From Deltaproteobacteria bacterium (lineage in GTDB: Bacteria; Desulfobacterota; Desulfobacteria; Desulfobacterales; JAUVGT01), in contig JAUVGT010000343.1 in assembly GCA_030593645.1 (NCBI GenBank), forward strand, positions 1 through 5,422: a stretch of 5,422 bases of DNA. The letters run 5' to 3'. Position numbers and translations under genes: made by a program. The notes under the pieces are model-generated. The model saw nothing but the letters and a program-made list of their open reading frames with translations, made no database searches and had not been told where the DNA came from. Shown here piece after piece: positions 1 through 5,365 of the stretch; position 1 is the stretch's first letter; every line of letters starts with the position of its first letter.

Positions 1-347
1 ATATTATTTCCTAAATTATCGAATAGTTTAACTTCTAATGAATTCAAAGCGCTTCCAAGCTTTGGTAGTTTTATGGTACCGTACTTGACGCCTTCCTTAT
101 TTAAAATATGAAGTCGAAGTTTCGTAGAGTATTTGGTGTTAAATCGATAACTGCTATATAGCTGTTTTATTTGAAATACATAATATTCATAGACAGCATC
201 GAATTCACTCCATGAACTTGGATCAAAAGGTTGGCTGTTATCCAGGTTAATATCAGGTGAAGTTGTAACACAGCTCGTTATGAGCAGTAAAAATAAAACC
301 GGTATTATGATAATGAATTTAAAAAAATTTCTTACAATTAATTCCAT
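1..347 (-). CDS. Partial lipoprotein with DUF3857-like N-terminus (3' end beyond window)
   Basis: The reading frame from ATG at 347 stays open to the window edge, giving 115 codons. Residues 1-25 form a lipoprotein signal peptide: a short basic start, a long hydrophobic run, then LITSC with the lipidated Cys at 26. After a linker, residues 49-110 include a stretch reading YSTKLRLHILNKEGVKYGTI. This matches the usual opening of DUF3857 proteins (arginine/lysine-rich beta strand, then ILNxEGxKY), which often continue into a transglutaminase-like domain. The missing part is therefore probably DUF3857 plus transglutaminase, but that is inference. The start is well supported: AGGAG at 355-359 lies seven bases ahead of the ATG. 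The gene overlaps the end of the upstream lipoprotein gene by 10 bases, suggesting translational coupling. It was too short inside the window to be obvious as an ORF, but signal peptide, ribosome binding site and overlap all agree. Confidence 0.8.
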   Translation of the reverse strand, partial: MELIVRNFFKFIIIIPVLFLLLITSCVTTSPDINLDNSQPFDPSSWSEFDAVYEYYVFQIKQLYSSYRFNTKYSTKLRLHILNKEGVKYGTIKLPKLGSALNSLEVKLFDNLGNN

Positions 348-2221
348 GCTATGGCTCCTAAAAACTTACTTTGCTTGCTTTTAAGAAAAGTAAATTCACT
401 CTCATCTATTGTGTGCTTTTCCGAAAATTGTTTATAAATACGAATTATTGTGTTTTTGCTATAACTGATAGAAGCTTCTGATAAAGAAGATTTAAAACCC
501 TCTTCATTCACTTCACTAATCTTATTGGGGAAAATCCACGTATCTTTTTGGTAAAATTCATTAAAGTATATATGTCCATGGATTTTTTTATCATTATTAA
601 ATAAATTATAATTGTAGATTGATGGGACACTGAGCCTGAAGCCACCCTTATCAAGAGAAATATAGTTTTCCTGAAAAGGATTTTTATAAGATAGAACCAT
701 TTTGTCACATCGGTTTGTAGTCAGTTTTATGTCATATGGATTCAAGCTAAAGTGTTTTTGAAGGTATTTATTAACTACAGAAGTTTTTTGAGTTGTAGTC
801 GACATTATTAAATTATTATATAGATTCAATGCCGCTTTCCCGGAAAGAGAAATTTGACCATCAATTATCCATTTTTTCGTTTTCTTATTAAAGATTACTT
901 TCGAAGAAGTATTTATTTCATTTTTATAATCGTCAGATCTTTTCATCATTTCGATCCTTGAGTTATCAGGAATCAAAAGAAATGCGTTTCTACCAATTAA
1001 ATAATAATATGAATTATATGAATTACTATGAGAGTTGGTTGGATCAAGAAACCTGATCTGATAGTTTTTTTTTGAAAAAGCGATCATATGATTAAAAGAA
1101 CCTAAGCTTGGATATTTCTTTAATAGTTGACTTCTCCCATGGGTTTTAATAAGGGCCAAATTACAGTCAACCTTATTTGAATTAAGCATTACTTTCAGAA
1201 GTGAGCTGAGTTCTTTACAATCACCGTATCCTTTTTCAAATATTTCAGATGTTTCGCGAGGGATAAATCCGTACTTTCCCTGCTCATCGGCGTAGTATCG
1301 AACTCTTTTCGTTATCTCATTAAAACTGTTTTCAATGATCTGGTTTTTATTTTTTGACTTGGTCGATATTTCGCTGGCAAGATTTTTAATCTTATCAGAG
1401 TCAGTAATCGAATCACTGATCAAATCAAGATAATGATCCCCGAGTTTTTTCCAGCTATACGATTCTTTTCCTTTTGGAGGGAGGCTGAAATTTACAGATG
1501 CATACCAGCTCTCAGGCATATCAACTCTGGTGTTTTTATCAAATTCCGGAAGATTGGTCCCTACAGCTTCATAGAATTTATTACCTGAATCTTTGTCGAG
1601 ACCGGAATTTTCTGTAATTTTTATTTTTTCATTGTTTTCAAGCCCAAAATTGATTTTACAATCTGGTGGATAATTGAATCTGATTGTTCTGTTTAATTGC
1701 GGATAATGATATCTCATGGAAAATTTATTTATAAATTCCGGTCTTGTATATTTAATAATGGATTCCACTTTGATAAATATACCTTTTGTATAACCGGGAA
1801 TATTAACAATATATTTGTAATCTCCTTCGATTATTTTTTTTCTTTTTATTTTCCCAGGTGTATCGGTTGAAAAGTGATATTGCGGCTTGTCCGGATATAA
1901 AACAGTGATATCAACTTTTTCGATTTTCTCACAGTATTCTGTTTCGTAATAACTGAATGTCTCATAATCGTTGGGGAATTTTTTATTGATATATAACCAT
2001 TCGGTATCTTTTACGATAGCGTAGTTACCATTTTTATCATAATGGAATGTAATTTCAATATCATCACTTAATCCGATAACAGGTTTGTTTTTCCAGGAAT
2101 TCGGGATGACTTCGATTTTTTTATTATATTCATCAACAATATTTGGATTGATTGTTGTATTGCATGAAAAAAATATAAACTGGAGGAAAAGTAGTAATAT
2201 AATTGTAAATCTAATAATCAT
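338..2221 (-). CDS. DUF3857-like / transglutaminase-like lipoprotein
   Basis: A 627-residue envelope protein. Residues 1-19 are a hydrophobic signal with an imperfect lipobox (IFFSC), placing a lipidated Cys at 20. Asn at +2 does not suggest inner-membrane retention. Residues about 30-230 are beta-rich and resemble DUF3857 (the segment around GIFIKVESIIKYTRPEF corresponds to the family's 'pG.iIEy' stretch). A transglutaminase-like core spans about 290-395, with GYGDCKELSSLL carrying the nucleophile Cys335, FNHM carrying His378 and FLDPTN carrying Asp393. The triad is intact, so the fold could be an active cysteine acyltransferase or peptidase; the substrate is unknown. The C-terminal 200 residues look beta-rich, with no motif I recognise. 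A longer frame begins at 2272, but the ATG at 2221 is preferred: it follows GAGGTG (2226-2231) and starts directly at the signal peptide. The gene is visibly more AT-rich than the gpt-trmO-araC cluster and overlaps the next lipoprotein gene by 10 bases. Confidence 0.85.
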   Translation of the reverse strand: MIIRFTIILLLFLQFIFFSCNTTINPNIVDEYNKKIEVIPNSWKNKPVIGLSDDIEITFHYDKNGNYAIVKDTEWLYINKKFPNDYETFSYYETEYCEKIEKVDITVLYPDKPQYHFSTDTPGKIKRKKIIEGDYKYIVNIPGYTKGIFIKVESIIKYTRPEFINKFSMRYHYPQLNRTIRFNYPPDCKINFGLENNEKIKITENSGLDKDSGNKFYEAVGTNLPEFDKNTRVDMPESWYASVNFSLPPKGKESYSWKKLGDHYLDLISDSITDSDKIKNLASEISTKSKNKNQIIENSFNEITKRVRYYADEQGKYGFIPRETSEIFEKGYGDCKELSSLLKVMLNSNKVDCNLALIKTHGRSQLLKKYPSLGSFNHMIAFSKKNYQIRFLDPTNSHSNSYNSYYYLIGRNAFLLIPDNSRIEMMKRSDDYKNEINTSSKVIFNKKTKKWIIDGQISLSGKAALNLYNNLIMSTTTQKTSVVNKYLQKHFSLNPYDIKLTTNRCDKMVLSYKNPFQENYISLDKGGFRLSVPSIYNYNLFNNDKKIHGHIYFNEFYQKDTWIFPNKISEVNEEGFKSSLSEASISYSKNTIIRIYKQFSEKHTIDESEFTFLKSKQSKFLGAIAWN

Positions 2222-2225
2222 ATAG

Positions 2226-2231
2226 CACCTC
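2226..2231 (-). promoter_or_regulatory. Ribosome binding site fixing the lipoprotein start
   Basis: GAGGTG on the minus strand lies four bases before ATG 2221. No comparable purine-rich site precedes the upstream in-frame ATGs (2272, 2266), which would also place 15-17 extra residues ahead of the signal peptide. Confidence 0.65.
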
Positions 2232-2261
2232 AGAATTAAAAATTTATTGGGGGAATGCGTA

Positions 2262-2290
2262 TGCATATACAAAATATAACTTTATGTCAA
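2262..2290 (-). promoter_or_regulatory. Candidate sigma-70-type promoter of the lipoprotein pair
   Basis: On the minus strand a perfect TTGACA (2285-2290) is followed after 17 bases by TATGCA (2262-2267), a weak -10 sharing only TAT with the consensus. It would give a leader of roughly 35 bases before the ATG at 2221. The -35 box is exact and correctly placed ahead of the gene, but the -10 is poor. TATATG at a 15-base spacing is an alternative. Confidence 0.4.
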
Positions 2291-2297
2291 ATAAAAT

Positions 2298-2483
2298 GTT
2301 TAGTTATATCTAAACCCACCACTTCTAATGGTGGACCCGGAAAGGTTCTACCGTTCCGGGGAATCCAGTAGCCTGGTTTAAAACGCTGTAATAACAAATA
2401 ACTATGAACAAAATTTATAGAACATTGTCCGGCCCCCTTCGAGGGGGCTTCCTGAGGCCTCCCGCTTTGCGGGAGGAGTCTCA
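2298..2483. repeat. Array of six consecutive hairpins; possible structured RNA or IS200/IS605-type end
   Basis: Six inverted repeats follow each other. (1) GTTTAG/CTAAAC, 2298-2315, loop 6. (2) CCACCA/TGGTGG, 2316-2334, loop CTTCTAA. (3) CCCGGAA-a-GGT/ACC-g-TTCCGGG, 2336-2360, loop TCT. (4) CCAG/CTGG, 2365-2376, loop TAGC. (5) GCCCCCT/AGGGGGC, 2432-2448, loop TCG. (6) CCTCCCGC/GCGGGAGG, 2458-2476, loop TTT, with an outer TGAG/CTCA clamp (2453-2456, 2480-2483). None is followed by a T-tract on either strand, so they are not ordinary terminators. Packed GC-rich hairpins with TTAG-like loops (minus strand) recall ends of IS200/IS605 elements and their guide-type RNAs, but no tnpA or tnpB frame is visible here. 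The minus-strand frame across 2287-2493 reads through the hairpins and looks like a chance ORF. The hairpins are seen directly; their identity is inferred. Confidence 0.5.
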
Positions 2484-2522
2484 CTATTGACAAAAAATGA
2501 ACGGTCGGGGTTATGCTGCTTA

Positions 2523-2701
2523 GGGTTCGCGCAAAAATAAGTTTACATTTTAGGCGCTCGGAATTAGGTCAGATTTGTTCGATCTGAGGCTGCAAAACCG
2601 CAGGCATAGCAGGCTATTCCGAGGATTATGTAGTCGAGGATCGGACAAAGATGGCCTGAATCCGGGATGCTTAAAATGTGAAGTTATTTTTGCGCGAATC
2701 C
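2523..2701. mobile_element. 179-bp fold-back (MITE-like) element
   Basis: The outer 33 bases at 2523-2555 and 2669-2701 are inverted copies matching at 29 of 33 positions. Both contain TTCGCGCAAAAATAA and ACATTTTA. The complementarity continues inward: TTTGTTCGATC (about 2573-2583) pairs with a copy near 2638-2650 at one mismatch, and the arms close on ATAGC/GCTAT (2606-2610, 2613-2617) with a two-base loop. The whole element is thus one long imperfect palindrome centred near 2611. TTA lies immediately outside both ends (2520-2522 and 2702-2704), which fits a 3-bp target duplication, although three bases can match by chance. It encodes no convincing protein; ORFs on both strands here are products of the palindrome. 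I cannot assign the parent transposase family. Confidence 0.7.
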
Positions 2702-2746
2702 TTAATGATCGAATGATCAAGACGTTAATATTCCGGGAAGTAAACA

Positions 2747-2778
2747 AGAGAATGGTCTGTTTGTTGAAACCATTTTCT
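2747..2778 (-). terminator. Weak hairpin downstream of araC, possible terminator
   Basis: AGAGAATGGT (2747-2756) and ACCATTTTCT (2769-2778) form a 10-bp stem with a 12-base loop; one pair is G-T on the plus strand and A-C on the minus transcript. It starts 22 bases after the araC stop codon. The following minus-strand sequence (TGTTTACTT) is only loosely T-rich and the stem is AT-rich, so termination would be inefficient. Confidence 0.25.
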
Positions 2779-2800
2779 GTTGAAAATTAAATTGAAGTTT

Positions 2801-3667
2801 CTACTGCGTTACTTTTAAAGGTATATATATTTCACTTTCTGAATCTTCGTTTTCCGGTCCACAGAAATTATCTCCATAATATTCAAACTCATAAGGAAGG
2901 GTCAACTTGTATTCTGATTTTGGCAGATAAGTTTGATAGATGTATTTATATGTCAATTCGACTTTATCTGAACGCCCTTTATGTATAAACCGAAGATATT
3001 GCGCGGAAGGGAGTGTTTTCGCGATAAACATCCCTTCCACCCGCTCAAGATTTTCTGACTCAACGGCAACCATACAATAGAATTGCTTTAGATCACTGGT
3101 TTCATCAATATATGAAAGCTGAATAAATTTTTCAGGAAGGATCCGGTTATCGATCTGATGATAAATTTCATGGAACCGATACCAAAGGCGGGTAATGATA
3201 GAAAAATCTTCCCGGACCAGGGTCTGCATCCCAATCAGGCAAATGGCGCCAAGCTCTATGATTTCAGGTTCATTGTTTTTTATTTTAGCAACCTGTGACA
3301 GGTTTTGCTTAGTAAGAGGCTTTAAATATGGGATATGGGGATTATTTTTATTTTTCCGAAGGTGACTTGGGCTGAAACCGAACATCCGCCTGAAAGCGCG
3401 TGTAAATACTTCCGGACTGTTAAACTGATAATCAAATGCAATATCGATTATCTTTCTGGAAGAGCTTTGTATTTCTCGCCCGGCTTCAGACAAGCGGCGC
3501 CGAAGGAGATAGTCTCCTGGTGAGTGACCCGTTATGCTTCCAAAGAGCCGGCTGAAATGAAATAGGGAGTAACCGGCGGCTCTGGCAATATCGAGAACAG
3601 CAATATCATCCTTAAGATTTTTTTCGGTAAAATCGATGGCCTTTAATATAATATCAATGTTTGTCAT
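2801..3667 (-). CDS. AraC-family regulator with GyrI-like effector-binding domain
   Basis: A 288-residue transcription regulator. Residues 1-105 are the double helix-turn-helix DNA-binding domain of the AraC/XylS family. The first HTH is around 24-46 (DIARAAGYSLFHFSRLF) and the second around 72-96 (IAFDYQFNSPEVFTRAFRRM), followed by the family's GFSPSHLRK ending. Residues about 132-288 resemble a GyrI-like/SOUL-type small-molecule domain, including the near-terminal pattern LPYEFEYYGD and a closing EIYIPLK strand. This N-terminal HTH plus C-terminal GyrI order is as in Rob and related regulators. Family members bind small ligands or antibiotics and control efflux, stress or neighbouring genes; the ligand here cannot be read. 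The start ATG abuts the TAA of the upstream methyltransferase gene with no spacer, and only a weak GGAAGA precedes it, so translation is probably coupled. It may regulate its own operon. Confidence 0.9.
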   Translation of the reverse strand: MTNIDIILKAIDFTEKNLKDDIAVLDIARAAGYSLFHFSRLFGSITGHSPGDYLLRRRLSEAGREIQSSSRKIIDIAFDYQFNSPEVFTRAFRRMFGFSPSHLRKNKNNPHIPYLKPLTKQNLSQVAKIKNNEPEIIELGAICLIGMQTLVREDFSIITRLWYRFHEIYHQIDNRILPEKFIQLSYIDETSDLKQFYCMVAVESENLERVEGMFIAKTLPSAQYLRFIHKGRSDKVELTYKYIYQTYLPKSEYKLTLPYEFEYYGDNFCGPENEDSESEIYIPLKVTQ

Positions 3668-4165
3668 TTAGTATTCTTCCATGATAAATCCATATTCTTC
3701 CGGGTCAAAATCGCCCTCCGGAATCCACTCCGGCCAGTGCGAAAGCCATTCCGGCATTCGAACTTTCCTGGCACGGTCACATATCGGCATATACGGCTTC
3801 AGGTCAATAACCGGTGTGCCGTCATGGGCATCAGTGTAGGCCAGATCGATAACACCGATTTTAGTATCCACATGTACCATTACAACTGTGCCAAGCGAGA
3901 TCGGGTTGGGCCTTGCGGGAGATCGGGACGCGAATACGCCCGTTTCAGGTGCCCCTTTGTAGGGTGGTATGTCTTTGAGCATTTGCCTTCCCTCTTTGTT
4001 GTCTTGTTCATGAAACCAGCAAAGCATCTGAAGGTGACTGAAATGCTCCAGTTGTTTCATGGCCGGGATGACCTTTTTATCAAGTTCGATATAAAATCTT
4101 TCACCGGTGTTTCGTACATATCCGATTGGATACACCTTAAAAACGTCTTTTGATTTCTGATTCAT
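3668..4165 (-). CDS. trmO: TrmO/TsaA-family SAM-dependent tRNA methyltransferase
   Basis: A 165-residue member of the UPF0066/TsaA-like family. The signature loop GVFASRSPARPNPISLG lies at residues 76-92 and DGTPVIDLKPY at 115-125; both belong to the SAM-binding beta-barrel. In E. coli TrmO (about 235 residues) this fold transfers a methyl group from SAM to the N6 of t6A37 in threonine tRNA. The present protein is shorter and lacks the C-terminal domain, as in many short family members, so the exact tRNA target is inferred. The N-terminus KVYPIGYVRNTGERFYIELD is also typical. Two adjacent ATGs (4168, 4165) are possible. AGGAGG at 4172-4177 is three bases from the first and six from the second, so 4165 is chosen; the alternative adds one Met. 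It is followed directly by the araC gene and preceded by a 212-base gap after gpt. Confidence 0.85.
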   Translation of the reverse strand: MNQKSKDVFKVYPIGYVRNTGERFYIELDKKVIPAMKQLEHFSHLQMLCWFHEQDNKEGRQMLKDIPPYKGAPETGVFASRSPARPNPISLGTVVMVHVDTKIGVIDLAYTDAHDGTPVIDLKPYMPICDRARKVRMPEWLSHWPEWIPEGDFDPEEYGFIMEEY

Positions 4166-4171
4166 CATAAT

Positions 4172-4177
4172 CCTCCT
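4172..4177 (-). promoter_or_regulatory. Strong Shine-Dalgarno of the TrmO-family gene
   Basis: A perfect AGGAGG on the minus strand. The spacing is six bases to ATG 4165 and three to ATG 4168, which favours the second ATG as the start. Confidence 0.6.
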
Positions 4178-4194
4178 TGTTTGATTTTCAGTGC

Positions 4195-4223
4195 AGTATA
4201 AACCAGATAGAAAGTAGAGTCTT
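4195..4223 (-). promoter_or_regulatory. Candidate promoter for trmO-araC
   Basis: On the minus strand TATACT (4195-4200) is a good -10. With a 17-base spacer the -35 would be AAGACT (4218-4223), matching the consensus only at GAC. The poor -35 lies inside the direct repeat 4215-4226, an arrangement seen at activator-dependent promoters. This would give a leader of roughly 20 bases to the Shine-Dalgarno. Confidence 0.3.
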
Positions 4224-4278
4224 GATGATCCCTGCTCAATATCGAAGGAAAATCAATAGAATATATTAGAGTCTTGAT
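4215..4278. repeat. Direct repeat TAGAGTCTTGAT x2, possible regulator sites
   Basis: The 12-mer TAGAGTCTTGAT occurs exactly at 4215-4226 and 4267-4278, 52 bases apart, about five helical turns. A related piece, TTGATACA, occurs at 4274-4281 and again at 4307-4314. All lie in the gap between gpt and trmO, upstream of the candidate trmO promoter. Their placement suggests binding sites for the neighbouring AraC-type protein, but this is inference. Confidence 0.4.
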
Positions 4279-4279
4279 A

Positions 4280-4299
4280 CATATTGCTTTTGTAATATG
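4280..4299. repeat. 20-base dyad, operator-like
   Basis: CATATT (4280-4285) and AATATG (4294-4299) form an inverted repeat that extends by a G-T and a C-G pair to a TTTT loop. It sits between the direct repeats of the gpt-trmO gap. It is too weak and AT-rich for a terminator, so an operator is possible. Confidence 0.3.
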
Positions 4300-4380
4300 A
4301 GAGAGATTGATACACTATTATTGGGATGATGATCGGACTATCCATCATCATTGCTGAACACTATTTGCACTGTTTTGCTT

Positions 4381-4875
4381 TTAATGTGAATCTCCCTCCA
4401 CGATGGGCTGAACAAACCGGGATTCCGTATCCCAGGGAAATAAGATCCATGTATCCTGGCTGACTTCAGTGATGAAGGTATCCACCAATGGCCGACCCTT
4501 AGGTTTCGCGTATACCGAGGCAAAATGGGCACTGGGGAGCATCTTTTTGACCACTCTGGCTGTTTTTCCTGTGTCCACCAGATCATCCACAAGCAGGCAT
4601 CGCCGGTCATCACAAGATACGGATTTCAGGATTCTGGGTTTTCCCTGATCCTGCCAGTCATAACTGGACACACAAACCGTATCGACAATTCGGATTTCCA
4701 ATTCACGGGCAATGATGGCGGCAGGGACCATACCGCCCCTGGTAATCGCAATGATTATATCCCATTTTCCAAGTTCCAGCAGACGCCATGAAAGGGCTTT
4801 TGAATCCCGATGCAGCTGCTCCCATGATATGGGGAAGGTTTTTTGATAACGTTCATTTTCTTCTAATTGGGTCAT
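4381..4875 (-). CDS. gpt: Xanthine-guanine-type purine phosphoribosyltransferase
   Basis: A 164-residue cytoplasmic salvage enzyme that would join PRPP to xanthine, guanine or hypoxanthine to give the nucleotide. It aligns by eye with E. coli Gpt (152 residues) almost end to end. ITRGGMVPAAIIAREL at about 44-59 corresponds to the VSRGGLVPGALLAREL loop, and VDTVCVSSYD follows at about 64-73. The PRPP-binding motif LLVDDLVDTGKTA is at 94-106, with Asp97, Asp98 and Asp101 matching E. coli D88, D89 and D92. AKPKGRPLVD and DTWILFPWD (Trp143) form the base-binding end. Gly103-Lys104 replaces the usual Gly-Gly of E. coli Gpt, a mild oddity. A longer frame from 4896 lacks a ribosome binding site, whereas ATG 4875 has GGAG at 4881-4884, five bases away. 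The 5' neighbour is a repeat element 41 bases upstream. Confidence 0.9.
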   Translation of the reverse strand: MTQLEENERYQKTFPISWEQLHRDSKALSWRLLELGKWDIIIAITRGGMVPAAIIARELEIRIVDTVCVSSYDWQDQGKPRILKSVSCDDRRCLLVDDLVDTGKTARVVKKMLPSAHFASVYAKPKGRPLVDTFITEVSQDTWILFPWDTESRFVQPIVEGDSH

Positions 4876-4880
4876 GGTTT

Positions 4881-4884
4881 CTCC
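4881..4884 (-). promoter_or_regulatory. Ribosome binding site fixing the gpt start
   Basis: GGAG followed by AAACC and ATG 4875. The in-frame ATG at 4896 has only pyrimidine-rich and mixed sequence upstream, so the seven extra residues it would add are probably not translated. Confidence 0.6.
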
Positions 4885-4916
4885 GAAGGTAATCATTATT
4901 GTGCAAGCAAAAGATT

Positions 4917-5078
4917 GACGGTTTCGTAAAAAGTCCTACTTCTGCGTTGTGCTGCATTTCGCAATCATTCAACTCCCCTGTTAAATAAAAAGACAGATTT
5001 AACAGGGCGGGTCCGATAAGTACGATTCATGATTACGAAATTTGCACGCCTTGAATTTGAACTTTTTACGAAACCGTC
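4917..5078. mobile_element. 162-bp inverted-repeat element (MITE-like), copy 1
   Basis: The termini GACGGTTTCGTAAAAAGT (4917-4934) and its exact reverse complement (5061-5078) bound the element. Weaker complementarity continues inward: ATTTCGCAATCAT near 4956-4968 pairs with ATGATTACGAAAT near 5029-5041. The centre holds a perfect 11-bp hairpin, CCCTGTTAAAT/ATTTAACAGGG (4976-4986, 4997-5007), loop 10. No ORF of interest lies inside. A second, nearly identical copy begins at 5366, proving it is dispersed. No clear target duplication is visible. I recall similar GACGGT(T/C)TCGTAAAAAGTC repeats in Desulfobacterota genomes, but this was not searched. Confidence 0.8.
4976..5007. repeat. Perfect 11-bp central hairpin of the repeat element
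   Basis: CCCTGTTAAAT (4976-4986) and ATTTAACAGGG (4997-5007) pair perfectly around a 10-base loop. No T-tract follows on either strand, so it is probably structural to the element and not a terminator. Confidence 0.6.
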
Positions 5079-5084
5079 TAATTT

Positions 5085-5104
5085 GGATTTATTACGAGAC
5101 CATC
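5085..5104 (-). repeat. Isolated, degenerate terminus of the same repeat family
   Basis: Read on the minus strand this matches the first 20 bases of the copy at 5366 at 17 of 20 positions, including the TCTCG variant that distinguishes that copy from 4917. It lies six bases beyond the right end of copy 1 and has no partner terminus nearby, so it looks like a remnant. Confidence 0.5.
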
Positions 5105-5288
5105 AAGATTAAACAAAGGGCAAACCAAATGTCAACATTTATAGAAGTGGTGTTTACATTGTGGGAAAATGTGTGTTAATTGATGATTTAGCGGGAGAAT
5201 AGAAAGGACTCTATGATAAGGAAGGTGTGGGAATACCATTGAAAGGTTCGGCAAAATCCGCCCTATATTATGTGTTAAAAGAAAAAGA

Positions 5289-5325
5289 CGATTGCGATAC
5301 CGATACCGACTCCGAATTCCGATTG
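5289..5325. repeat. Degenerate hexanucleotide repeat, CGATAC-like
   Basis: Units start at 5289, 5295, 5301, 5307, 5313 and 5320: CGATTG, CGATAC, CGATAC, CGACTC, CGAATTC (seven bases) and CGATTG. The two central units are identical and the outer two are identical to each other, which suggests a short tandem repeat that has drifted. Confidence 0.5.
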
Positions 5326-5365
5326 CTTTAATTCCCCGCCTCCCTGGCCCAGACCGATCAGTTTT

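Larger units (their letters stand above)
2273..2800. other. Gene-free junction between the lipoprotein pair and the araC gene
   Basis: This 528-base stretch holds the -35 of the lipoprotein promoter, the six-hairpin array (2298-2483), a short spacer, the fold-back element (2523-2701) and a weak hairpin after araC (2747-2778). Short ORFs on both strands (2287-2493, 2550-2747, 2575-2790) lie on inverted repeats, lack good ribosome binding sites and resemble no family I know, so no CDS is called. Confidence 0.7.
5079..5365. other. Gene-free interval between repeat elements
   Basis: Apart from the remnant terminus (5085-5104) and the hexanucleotide repeat (5289-5325), I see no gene. Short open stretches exist on the plus strand (about 5107-5203 and 5206-5330), but they lack supported starts and match no family I recognise. 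They might be decayed coding sequence. Confidence 0.5.

Noticed and set aside
2222..2272. 17-residue N-terminal extension of the transglutaminase-like lipoprotein
   Set aside because: It lacks a ribosome binding site, overlaps the candidate -10 region and would precede a complete lipoprotein signal peptide.
2453..2483. GC-rich hairpin as a rho-independent terminator
   Set aside because: Neither strand has a T-tract after the stem, and no gene ends nearby in a fitting orientation.
2287..2493. 68-codon minus-strand ORF over the hairpin array
   Set aside because: It reads straight through the inverted repeats, has no good ribosome binding site and has no recognisable family; the hairpins explain its openness.
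2486..2520. Plus-strand TTGACA at about 2488 as a promoter
   Set aside because: No acceptable -10 at usual spacing and no plus-strand gene downstream.
2550..2790. Short ORFs on both strands over the fold-back element
   Set aside because: A long palindrome gives mirror-image open frames on both strands; neither has a supported start or familiar motif.
2273..2800. CRISPR array in the repeat-rich junction
   Set aside because: The repeats are inverted and different from one another; there are no regularly spaced identical direct repeats.
3737..4153. 138-codon plus-strand ORF opposite trmO
   Set aside because: It is antisense to a gene with clear family motifs and shows no motif of its own.
4326..4351. 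ATGATGAT/ATCATCAT inverted repeat after gpt as a terminator
   Set aside because: The 8-bp stem is AT-rich and is not followed by T residues on the minus strand, so termination is unlikely.
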